Assembly: GCF_026168515.1 (NCBI RefSeq)
Contig: NZ_CP093443.1
Span: 1,674,001-1,738,000 of the forward strand
Length of the DNA stretch: 64,000 nt
From: Brevibacterium spongiae
GTDB taxonomy: Bacteria; Actinomycetota; Actinomycetes; Actinomycetales; Brevibacteriaceae
Direction: 5' to 3'
Of the stretch, positions 23,582-33,158 are shown piece by piece. The notes under the pieces are model-generated. The model did not search any database and was not told the origin of the DNA. It saw only the letters and a list, made by a program, of their open reading frames with translations. The position numbers and the translations under genes are program-made. The first letter of the stretch is position 1, and each line of letters opens with the position of its first letter.

Positions 23582-24232
23582 ATGGATCAGAACTCGAACA
23601 CGTTCGACGCCCTCGACGACGAAGCGCATGACCATCGTCCGCTCATGCCATGGGATGAGCTGCTCGCCTTCATCCGCCGGTTCCCTCAGCTGGCCGCAGT
23701 CGATGCGGCTCTCATCGCCCACCAGCGGCCGGACGCCACAGTCGTCGACACCGAAGCGCTCAGTCCCGTCACCGCGGCGGGAGCACCCACGTGGGACGGT
23801 CTGCACCGAATCCTCCAGGTGCTGCGGCAGAAGAACCTGCTGCCACAGCACCTGCCGCAGACCCGCAGCGCCACCGTCATGCTCACTCGTCTCCTCGACG
23901 AACTCGCCCTCATCCTCACCGGTCGTCGAGGAGCGCGGCCCGAACTCGGGATCGCGGCAGCCACAGCACACACGGATGCCGCTGCGTTGCGCTTCGAAAC
24001 CGAATGCATCACCTGGCTCATCGCCGGTCGACTCGGGCTGAGGGCCGCCGCGACAGGAACGCTCAAGGGCTACCTCAAACACGGTGAGCTCATTCCTGCA
24101 TTCTCACGCGATCGTGTCCTGCACACAGTCGATGCGATCGAGCATCTCTTCGGCGGGGCGCTCGTATTCGGGGAAACGGTGCGTCATGAGGTGCCCAGCC
24201 TGTTCGAGCTCGACGACAGTCTGGCCGTCTGA
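23582..24232 (+). CDS. Hypothetical protein, possibly degenerate ImmA/IrrE/ArdC-like
   Basis: I do not recognise a confident family for this 216-residue protein. One region, LLDELALILTG followed by RFETECITWLIAGRLGL, then LKGYLKHGELIPAFSRDRVLHTVDAIEHL, lines up by eye with ImmA/IrrE or ArdC metalloprotease folds. However, the HExxH zinc site is missing (DELAL instead). If related, it would be non-catalytic. The ATG has TACCGT 6 nt before it, consistent with a leaderless transcript, and GAGGA as well. No membrane or signal segment. Confidence 0.5.
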   Translation: MDQNSNTFDALDDEAHDHRPLMPWDELLAFIRRFPQLAAVDAALIAHQRPDATVVDTEALSPVTAAGAPTWDGLHRILQVLRQKNLLPQHLPQTRSATVMLTRLLDELALILTGRRGARPELGIAAATAHTDAAALRFETECITWLIAGRLGLRAAATGTLKGYLKHGELIPAFSRDRVLHTVDAIEHLFGGALVFGETVRHEVPSLFELDDSLAV

Positions 24233-24297
24233 ACGTTCCGCGCCGAGCCTCATCAACTCCGATCGAACCCTGGTGCTCAACGCCCGATGAGAGCACA

Positions 24298-24876
24298 ATG
24301 AACCCTATGCCGACCCCACCGCAGCGCTGGACCGCAGCCACCGTCTACCCGAACATGTGGATCGATCCCGCAGACGACCCGCGCAACACAGACGGACGCA
24401 GTCCCGACGGTGAGCTGGCAACCCTGCTCGACTTCATCCGCGACTACAGACTGACGTTGGTGATGAAATGCCACGGACTGTCATTGGAGCAGCTGGCACT
24501 GAAGTCCGTTCCGCCGTCGACGATGTCGCTGCTCGGCCTGATCCGCCACATGACCGACGTCGAACGGGACTGGAGGAACTGGATCACCGATAACGAACCC
24601 GAACCAGCCCTCTACGGCAGCCTGGACAAGGCGTTCGACCTCAGCGAAGTGACCACCGACGACGATTCGACCCTCACGGCGACCTTCGATCTGCTCAGAC
24701 GGGAACAGGACGCAACCGACACTGAAATCAGCAGACACGACGATCTGGGCACACGGCTGGGCCGCGCGGCGATCGCGGTGCGAGAACTCCACGTCCACCG
24801 GATCGAAGAATACGCCCGCCACTGCGGGCACGCTGACCTGCTGCGCGAATGCATCGACGGCAGAACCGGGCAATAG
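24298..24876 (+). CDS. DinB/DUF664-family protein
   Basis: The 192-residue protein has an N-terminal stretch followed by a DUF664 domain. It includes LLGLIRHMTDVERDWRNW and the later HRIEEYARHCGHADLLRE. The conserved His and Glu pattern, the HAGHADLLRE-type end and the mycothiol-dependent relatives make the superfamily assignment good. An alternative start at 24307 would be leaderless (CACAAT 7 nt upstream). It lies in tandem with a VOC protein. Closest in window to the gene at 59647. Confidence 0.8.
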   Translation: MNPMPTPPQRWTAATVYPNMWIDPADDPRNTDGRSPDGELATLLDFIRDYRLTLVMKCHGLSLEQLALKSVPPSTMSLLGLIRHMTDVERDWRNWITDNEPEPALYGSLDKAFDLSEVTTDDDSTLTATFDLLRREQDATDTEISRHDDLGTRLGRAAIAVRELHVHRIEEYARHCGHADLLRECIDGRTGQ

Positions 24877-24943
24877 CCTCATCGCCACAGACCAATCCAC
24901 ATCGACGACAGAGACAAACCCACCTCAACGCAGAGGATCACCG

Positions 24944-25405
24944 ATGAGCAGAACAGTCCAAGTCACCTTCGACAGCCACGACCCCGAACGGCTCGCCCGG
25001 TTCTGGGCCGAAGCACTCGGCTACATCGTGCCGGGCCCGCCCGGGATCGAGCTGGGCGAGGACGACGATCCCATCGCCGCCTGGAAGGAATTCGCCGCCG
25101 GACTCGGAATCGAACTGGGTCCGGAGAATATGGTCGCCGCCATCGAAGACCCCGAAGGGACAGGCCCACGCGTCTTCTTCCAAACAGTGCCCGAGGACAA
25201 AACGGTGAAGAACAGAGTGCACCTCGATATCCGTGCCGCGCCCGGACTCGACGGCGATGAGCGGATGGACACGCTCGAAGCCGAATGCGCCCGGCTGACG
25301 GCCCTCGGAGGGAGTCGGCTTCGGAGAGTCGACCCCGACCCGCCCATGGAAGCCGGGTTCATCGTCATGACCGACCCCGAAGGCAACGAGTTCTGCCTCG
25401 ACTGA
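24944..25405 (+). CDS. VOC-family glyoxalase-like protein
   Basis: The 153-residue protein opens MSRTVQVTFDSHDPERLARFWAEALGY and closes MTDPEGNEFCLD. These are the two strand motifs of the Glyoxalase_6-type VOC group. A loop with ARPGLDGDERMDTLEAE-like sequence sits between. An RBS-like GAGGA precedes the ATG. No metal-site set can be confirmed from sequence. Similar proteins are numerous in actinobacteria and mostly uncharacterised. Confidence 0.8.
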   Translation: MSRTVQVTFDSHDPERLARFWAEALGYIVPGPPGIELGEDDDPIAAWKEFAAGLGIELGPENMVAAIEDPEGTGPRVFFQTVPEDKTVKNRVHLDIRAAPGLDGDERMDTLEAECARLTALGGSRLRRVDPDPPMEAGFIVMTDPEGNEFCLD

Positions 25406-25432
25406 GCGCCGGACAACTCTGGCCGACGACCA

Positions 25433-25470
25433 GATGAGAGACTTCTCAGACGAGATGAGATTCTTCTCAG
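25433..25470 (+). promoter_or_regulatory. Tandem 17-bp operator upstream of the PepSY lipoprotein
   Basis: Two copies of GATGAGA-nnn-TTCTCAG occur at 25433-25449 and 25454-25470, exactly 21 bp apart (two helical turns). Each is itself an inverted repeat TGAGA/TCTCA. They sit about 40-80 bases before the probable start site (TAGCGT at 25499-25504, ATG at 25512). This is where a dimeric activator of the OmpR type would bind. Confidence 0.6.
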
Positions 25471-25511
25471 AAACCCCAGGTGAGGTGCGGTTGCTTGCTA
25501 GCGTGAGAACC

Positions 25512-26198
25512 ATGAAGACGAATCGCATGGCAATGAGCACAGTGGCAGGACTGGCGGCGCTCGCTCTCGGCCTGGCCGGGTGCGGCGGAAATGATTCCGG
25601 AAACGAAGCCGACGAGGCTCAGAGCTCACCGGAAGCAAGCGAATCGGCGCCGGCCGGCACGGCCGACGACCAGGCTGACAACGCCGACGACGGCAAGGAC
25701 GATAAGACGGACGACGCGAAGGACTCCACCCAAGACGCATCCGGGTCAGGCCTGTCCGCCGACGCCGACCTGAGCAGGGAATCGCCGGCGACCAGCGCCG
25801 AAGACGCAATCAAGACGGCGAAGAAGAAGGCCGGGAACGGAATCGTCCACGACATCGAACTCGATTGGGACGATGACGATCAGGCCTGGCAATACGAGGT
25901 GTCCGTCCTCGACGGCAACACCGACCATGACATCGAGATCGACGCGAACTCCGGCAAGATCGTCAATGACGACCAGGACGACAGCGATGACAAGGAGAGG
26001 AACATCGATCTCAATGATCCGATGACCTTCGACGAAGCACTCGAGCTCGCCGGTGAGAAGGCCTCCGGGAAGCTCGTCAGCTGGAAGCTCGAATACGATG
26101 ACGACAAGCAGGAGTACCAGTTCGACTTCGACAAGGACGGCGAAGAGATGGAAGCCACCGTCGACACCGACAGCAAGCGCGTCTCCGTCGATGACTGA
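25512..26198 (+). CDS. PepSY-domain lipoprotein
   Basis: The 228-residue precursor has a positively charged start, a hydrophobic stretch and the lipobox LAGC, so it should be lipid-anchored outside the membrane. An acidic Asp/Ala/Ser/Lys linker follows. Two PepSY-like repeats come next: SAEDAIKTAKKKAG onward, and FDEALELAGEKASG onward. PepSY domains often modulate proteases or sensors. TAGCGT 7 nt before the ATG suggests a leaderless transcript, and the tandem operator upstream suggests response-regulator control. The stop overlaps the thymidine kinase start. Confidence 0.85.
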   Translation: MKTNRMAMSTVAGLAALALGLAGCGGNDSGNEADEAQSSPEASESAPAGTADDQADNADDGKDDKTDDAKDSTQDASGSGLSADADLSRESPATSAEDAIKTAKKKAGNGIVHDIELDWDDDDQAWQYEVSVLDGNTDHDIEIDANSGKIVNDDQDDSDDKERNIDLNDPMTFDEALELAGEKASGKLVSWKLEYDDDKQEYQFDFDKDGEEMEATVDTDSKRVSVDD

Positions 26199-26775
26199 AT
26201 CGATGACCACTTTCGGTCGACTCGTGGTCATCGCCGGCCCCATGTTCTCCGGGAAATCCGAAGAGCTCATGCGTCGAGTCCGGCGAGCCACGATTGCCGG
26301 GATCAACGTGCTCGTCGTCTCTCATTCCCTCGACACCCGAGCCGATATCGCCACGATCACCTCGCACGTCGGGATGAATATCCCGGCGGTTCCCCTCAGC
26401 GACGCCCCTTCCCTCGCCGAGGCGGCCCAGACCTCCGACTACGGCCTCATCGCCATCGATGAGGCACAGTTCTTCGGCCCCGACCTCATCCCCGTCGTCG
26501 ACGACCTCCTCGGCAGAGGCATCGACGTCATCGTCGAAGGTCTGTGCGTGACCTTCGACGGACAGCCGTTCGAACCGCTGCCGAGTCTGATGGCCGTGGC
26601 CGAAGAGGTCCTCAGACTCACCGCAGTGTGCACGATCTGCGGCCGTGACGCCGTCTTCCACCAGCGCACAGACCATTCGGACCTCGCAGCAACCACCATC
26701 GACGCCCGCCATATCGGCGGACTCGACACGTATGTCGCCCGATGCCGCGAACACTTCACCAGCGCGCGGCAATAG
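26191..26775 (+). CDS. tdk: Thymidine kinase
   Basis: The 194-residue enzyme has the Walker A motif GPMFSGKSEEL, the lasso-loop and DEAQFF block (AIDEAQFFG), and a C-terminal zinc site. The zinc ligands are Cys in CTICG and a later Cys in VARCREHF. It is the type II (tetrameric) form found in most bacteria, phosphorylating thymidine in salvage. ATG 26191 overlaps the lipoprotein stop; ATG 26203 is an alternative. Coupling to a PepSY lipoprotein is probably incidental. Confidence 0.93.
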   Translation: MTESMTTFGRLVVIAGPMFSGKSEELMRRVRRATIAGINVLVVSHSLDTRADIATITSHVGMNIPAVPLSDAPSLAEAAQTSDYGLIAIDEAQFFGPDLIPVVDDLLGRGIDVIVEGLCVTFDGQPFEPLPSLMAVAEEVLRLTAVCTICGRDAVFHQRTDHSDLAATTIDARHIGGLDTYVARCREHFTSARQ

Positions 26776-26787
26776 CCCGCAGGGCAC

Positions 26788-27432
26788 TCACTCCTCGATG
26801 CTGTCCCAGACCTCTCGCCAGATCCGAGCGAGGTCGGCGACCTGATAGTGGGCATTGAGTCCGCTGGGCTGAGGCACCACATGCAGGGCCACCTCGGGCG
26901 GCCATCCATCGATGAGCGAGGTGTCCTGCTCGCCGAACTGGGCCTTCGGCTGGCGATAGCCGACCCGAAATGACGTGATTCCGGCGATCGCCACTGCCCT
27001 CGGACGGATGACCGGCAGTCGGTCGATGAGATGGGCGGCCGCATCACGCAGCTCCTGCCGGGAGAGCTCATCGGCTCGGACGGTGGCCCGACCGATGAGG
27101 TTGGTCAACCCGATTCCACGTCTGAGCAGCTGCTGTTCGTCGGCCGGATCGAGCCCACGGGAAGCATCGACGAGGTGATCGGTCAGACCCGCCTGATGCA
27201 GAGACGGCCAGAACCGGTTGCCGGGTCGAGCGAACGGAGCATTGACCGCGGCCGTCCACAGTCCGGGATTGATGCCGACGATGAGCAGCTTCAGCCCCTC
27301 GGAGTCTGGGGGCAGAATGTCGTCGATCGCATTCGGGTCATCCGTGGCGAACGCCGCGAGGTCGTCCTTCGTGGGTTTGCGACCGCCCAAGGGGGAGGGC
27401 CTGCGGCTGCTGACATTGTTTTCCTCACTCAC
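26788..27432 (-). CDS. mug: Mismatch-specific (G/U, G/T) DNA glycosylase, Mug-like
   Basis: The 214-residue protein carries the UDG-superfamily motif LLIVGINPGLWTAAVNAPFARPGNRFWP, in which GINPG is the water-activating block of Mug/TDG enzymes. A second motif reads HVVPQPSGLNAHY. An N-terminal extension is disordered-looking. The start is a GTG (27432 preferred, 27441 possible). The enzyme removes uracil or thymine mispaired with G. It converges on tdk and diverges from the SRPBCC gene. Confidence 0.82.
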   Translation of the reverse strand: MSEENNVSSRRPSPLGGRKPTKDDLAAFATDDPNAIDDILPPDSEGLKLLIVGINPGLWTAAVNAPFARPGNRFWPSLHQAGLTDHLVDASRGLDPADEQQLLRRGIGLTNLIGRATVRADELSRQELRDAAAHLIDRLPVIRPRAVAIAGITSFRVGYRQPKAQFGEQDTSLIDGWPPEVALHVVPQPSGLNAHYQVADLARIWREVWDSIEE

Positions 27433-27455
27433 ATCTTTCACACTACCGTCGTACC

Positions 27456-27941
27456 ATGAGCCACGAACATGTGAGTCGGCGAGCCGGCGAATCCGCACCG
27501 TTCCATTTCGCCGACCGGTGGATCGTCGAGGCCGAGCCTGAGACTGTGTGGGCGGTGCTCGAGGACGTCGAAGAATGGTCCCGGTGGTGGCCGGGTCTCA
27601 CCGAGGCACACCGCTTCGGGGAGTCGCTCGTCCCGGGAGCACGCGCACGCATCCTCGTGCGCACACCCATCGGCGTCACCCTGCGGTTCGTCATCACACT
27701 CCAAGAGGTGGACTCACCGCGATACATCCGCTTCAGTGCCTCCGGCGACCTGCGAGGCGAAGGCATCTGGACACTCACTCGTGAGCGCGGAGCCACCCGC
27801 ATCGACGCACAGTGGTGTGTGACGACGATCCGTGCGCTCATCACGATGATGCGGCCGGTGTCGGGAATCATGCATGCGCTGGTGATGGCAGCCGGTGAAC
27901 GCGGACTCCGCCGGCGACTCTCCGGCACCGCCGGCGACTGA
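27456..27941 (+). CDS. SRPBCC-family protein (polyketide cyclase/dehydrase-like)
   Basis: The 161-residue protein has the Bet v 1-like start HFADRWIVEAEPETVWAVLEDVEEWSRWWPG, a central beta region and a long C-terminal helix. TACCGT lies 6 nt before the ATG, so the message is probably leaderless. It shares an intergenic region of 23 nt with the divergent mug gene, so their promoters must overlap. Ligand unknown. Confidence 0.78.
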   Translation: MSHEHVSRRAGESAPFHFADRWIVEAEPETVWAVLEDVEEWSRWWPGLTEAHRFGESLVPGARARILVRTPIGVTLRFVITLQEVDSPRYIRFSASGDLRGEGIWTLTRERGATRIDAQWCVTTIRALITMMRPVSGIMHALVMAAGERGLRRRLSGTAGD

Positions 27942-27949
27942 CACACGGC

Positions 27950-30225
<2,276 letters not shown>

Positions 30226-30229
<4 letters not shown>

Positions 30230-31416
30230 AACAGGCTCCTCTGGGAGTCGGTGGTGGGCAGCGGATCATCAGCAGGGTCATAGGTGGAGGCAGGCATCGT
30301 GGCGTCGGCAGAGAATCGCTGGAGGTCCACGGAGTCGAGGGCACCGTCGGGCAGCCAGTCCGAGCGAAGACCCAACGCGAGCTCGGCGCTGAGGCGTCCC
30401 CCGAGAGGGGCGAGAAGAATTCCGTGGCGGAAGTACCCGGTGCTCACGATGCAGCCGTCATCGACTCGGCCGATGAGCGGAAGATCATCGGGGGAGCCGG
30501 GGCGGGCGCGAGTGGTGACATCGGTGACCTCACAGTCGAGGACGCCAGGGACCAGCCGCTGACCGTCCTGGAGGAGCCGGTGCATCGCCCCGGCGGAGAT
30601 GCCGGACCGGCCGTCCTCACGGGAACTGGCCCCGAGTACGATCTCACCGTCGGGACGGGGAACGAGATAGACGGGCCGACCGTTGACCAATCCACGGATG
30701 GTCGAGGTGAGGAGGGGGTCCAGTTCCGCCGGGGCACGGAGTCGCAGGACATCACCCCACACGTGCCGCAATGGCAGGACAGGTACGCCGGTGATGCCGT
30801 TCGCCTCGGTGCCGGCGGCGATGATGACCTGATCGGCCGACAGATGACTGCCGTCCTCGACCTCGACACCCACAGTGGCACCGCCGTCCCGGACGAGTCC
30901 TGTCACCCGTCGTCTCAGCAGACCGGAGGCGAAGGAAGTCAGCAGCGCCGAGGTGATCCGCCGGGGGTCGATGGAATGATCCCCGGGAATGCGGACGGCC
31001 CCGGCCACCGACGGTGACAGGGCCGGTTCCAGACTCCTGGCGCGCGAGCCGGTGAGCAGTTCGGTCGTGAAGCCGGCCTCGTCCTGGTTCTCTCGCAGCT
31101 CCCGCAGCGCCTGCAGATCGGCACGGTCCCCGGCACAGACGAGTGTGCCTGTGTCGGTGAGGCCGAGATCGGCACCGGTTGCGCTCGCCACCTCTGCAGC
31201 GAAATCCGGGTACAGCCGGGCCGAGGTCTGCATCAGCGGGTACAGGGGAGTCTGCCCCCACACCACTTCGGCAGCCGGAGCGATCATCCCTGCCGCAGCG
31301 TGGGTCGCCCCCTGGCCCGGGGTGGGATCGATGATGGTGACTTCGGCACTGAGGCGGCGCAGATGCCACGCGGTCGAGAGGCCGATGATTCCGGCCCCGA
31401 CGACGATGACGTGCAT
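30226..31416 (-). CDS. thiO: Glycine oxidase ThiO
   Basis: The 396-residue flavoenzyme has the FAD motif VIVVGAGIIGLSTAWHL and the DAO family blocks GATHAAAGMIAP and DGEIVLGASSREDG. The closing block is RPGSPDDLPLIG followed by TGYFRHGILLAPL. It oxidises glycine to dehydroglycine for ThiG. ATG 31416 has GGAGGGAGA just before it, so the longer frame running to 32226 is rejected because it is antisense to thiE. It is the first gene behind the TPP riboswitch. Confidence 0.94.
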
Positions 31417-31422
31417 GGATTC

Positions 31423-31502
31423 TCCCTCCGGCGGCATGATCCGCATCAGGTCTGACGGTCGGCTCCTACGCCCTCTCAGCCTCGTTGTGAGGCTCCCGCG
31501 AA
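31423..31502 (-). promoter_or_regulatory. TPP (THI-box) riboswitch of the thiOSGF operon
   Basis: Read on the minus strand, the order is CGCGGGAGCC, then GGCTGAGAGGG, then ACCTGATGCGGATCATGCC and GGAGGGA. This is the conserved thi-box with the CUGAGA pyrimidine-sensor helix and the ACCUGAU...GGAUAAUGCC-type pyrophosphate-sensor helix. It ends just before the thiO ribosome-binding site, so repression at translation or by termination is possible. Confidence 0.93.
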
Positions 31503-31521
31503 CTTCCTCTACTCTATGACC

Positions 31522-32208
31522 ATGACCACAGATATGCCACCGCACACCGAGGTGCCCGGCACGCTCCGTGCCCAGCGGCACGACCGATTGGCCGCAGCCG
31601 ACCTCTACCTGTGCACCGACGCCAGGAGCGCCCAGGGCGATCTTCCCGAGTTCCTCCACGCCGCCTACTCCGGGGGAGTCGACATCATCCAACTGCGCGA
31701 CAAATCGTTGGAAGCCAGAGCCGAGATCGCCGTCCTCGAAGTGCTTCGCGACGTCGCCGCCGAGCACGGGAAACTGTTCTCCGTCAATGACCGTGCCGAT
31801 ATCGCACTGCTCACCGGCGCCGACGTCTTCCACGTCGGGCAGGGAGATCTCACCAGCGCCCAGGCCAGGGCCGTGCTCGGCCCCGAGGTCATCCTCGGCC
31901 GCTCCACCCATTCCCTGGACCAGGCGCTCGCCGCCGAGGCGGACCCGGAGATCGACTATTTCTGCGTCGGTCCCGTGTGGGAGACGCCGACGAAACCCGG
32001 CCGTCCCGCCGTGGGCACACAGCTGCTCACCGAGGTGGCCGCCTCGGCGGCGAACAAACCCTGGTTCGCCATCGGTGGGATCGCCGCCGGTGCCAGACTC
32101 GATGAGGTCCGAGACGCGGGCGCCTCCCGCGCCGTCGTCGTCCGTGCGATAGCCTCGGCCGAGGATCCCGGCGCAGCCGCACGGGCGTTGAAGGAGGAAC
32201 TCGGATGA
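31522..32208 (+). CDS. thiE: Thiamine-phosphate synthase
   Basis: The 228-residue enzyme has the thiamine-phosphate synthase blocks [20 protein letters not shown] and [11 protein letters not shown]. Also present are [18 protein letters not shown] and [15 protein letters not shown]. It joins HMP pyrophosphate to thiazole phosphate. An upstream ATG at 31516 is in frame, but TACTCT at 31510-31515 fits a leaderless start at 31522. The gene diverges from thiO, and its promoter lies on the opposite strand within the riboswitch region. Confidence 0.94.
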   Translation: MTTDMPPHTEVPGTLRAQRHDRLAAADLYLCTDARSAQGDLPEFLHAAYSGGVDIIQLRDKSLEARAEIAVLEVLRDVAAEHGKLFSVNDRADIALLTGADVFHVGQGDLTSAQARAVLGPEVILGRSTHSLDQALAAEADPEIDYFCVGPVWETPTKPGRPAVGTQLLTEVAASAANKPWFAIGGIAAGARLDEVRDAGASRAVVVRAIASAEDPGAAARALKEELG

Positions 32209-33158
32209 CAGAGACCACGCACCCAACAGCTGAGGGAAACGGACTCACGATCCTCATCGCCGGGGCCGGCGCCACCGGCGGAGCCTTCGGCACCTACCTG
32301 CTCGAAGCCGGTCGGGACGTCACCTTCTTACTCCGTGAGGCCAAAGCGCAGCGGGTCCGCACCGACGGGCTGCGCTTCGTGTCTCCCGATGCCGACCGGA
32401 CGAACACCGTCGACGTGATCACCGCGCCCGAACTGGAGGCGAACCCACGCACATTCGACCTCGTCATCGTCGCGGTCAAAGCGAACGGCTTGGATTCGGT
32501 GCTCGGCGATATCCGCCCCGCCATCGGACCGAAGACGACGATCATCCCATTCCTCAACGGCATGGCCCAGATCGACCTGCTGCAGGAGAGCTATCCGGGA
32601 CAGGTGCTCGGCGGATTCGTCAAGATCGTCGGCACCATCAAAGGCGATGCGGTCCATCAGCTCACCGGACTGTCGGTGATGACGATCGGCGACCTCGACG
32701 GCCGAGAGGTTCCCGCGCCGATCGCCGCCGCACTCGACGTCCCCGGTTTCGGACTGCAGGTCATCGACGACATCACCGGCGGGCTGTGGGAGAAATGGGC
32801 GTTCATCGCCGCCGCCGGGGTCGTCACCTGCCTGTTCCGTGCCCCGGTGGGGGCGATCATGACCGCCGGTGGTCACGATCACGTGCTGCAGATCATCGCC
32901 GAAGTCGAAGCCGTGGCGGCAGCGGCAGGCCATCCGGTGTCCGAGAAGTCGCATGCCATGTCGGTGAAGATGCTCACCGAGGACGGTTCGGCGTTCACCT
33001 CGTCCCTCTACCGGGATGTCACCGCCGGGCTGCCCAGCGAAGCCGAGCACATCCTCGGCGATCTGTCGACGAAGGCCGCCGGGCTGGGAGTGCAGACTCC
33101 GCTGCTCGACCTCACACTCGTGCAGCTGCGTGCAGGAGCTGCCCAGAAGCAGCGCTGA
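32205..33158 (+). CDS. Ketopantoate reductase-like (ApbA/PanE) oxidoreductase
   Basis: The 317-residue protein has the NADPH motif [17 protein letters not shown], then [12 protein letters not shown] and the C-terminal domain block [17 protein letters not shown]. It also has [20 protein letters not shown], the family active-site helix. It starts inside the thiE stop (ATGA). Members include PanE and many unassigned reductases, so panE is not claimed. The 3' end overlaps the convergent DedA-fusion gene by 47 nt. Confidence 0.88.
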   Translation: MTETTHPTAEGNGLTILIAGAGATGGAFGTYLLEAGRDVTFLLREAKAQRVRTDGLRFVSPDADRTNTVDVITAPELEANPRTFDLVIVAVKANGLDSVLGDIRPAIGPKTTIIPFLNGMAQIDLLQESYPGQVLGGFVKIVGTIKGDAVHQLTGLSVMTIGDLDGREVPAPIAAALDVPGFGLQVIDDITGGLWEKWAFIAAAGVVTCLFRAPVGAIMTAGGHDHVLQIIAEVEAVAAAAGHPVSEKSHAMSVKMLTEDGSAFTSSLYRDVTAGLPSEAEHILGDLSTKAAGLGVQTPLLDLTLVQLRAGAAQKQR

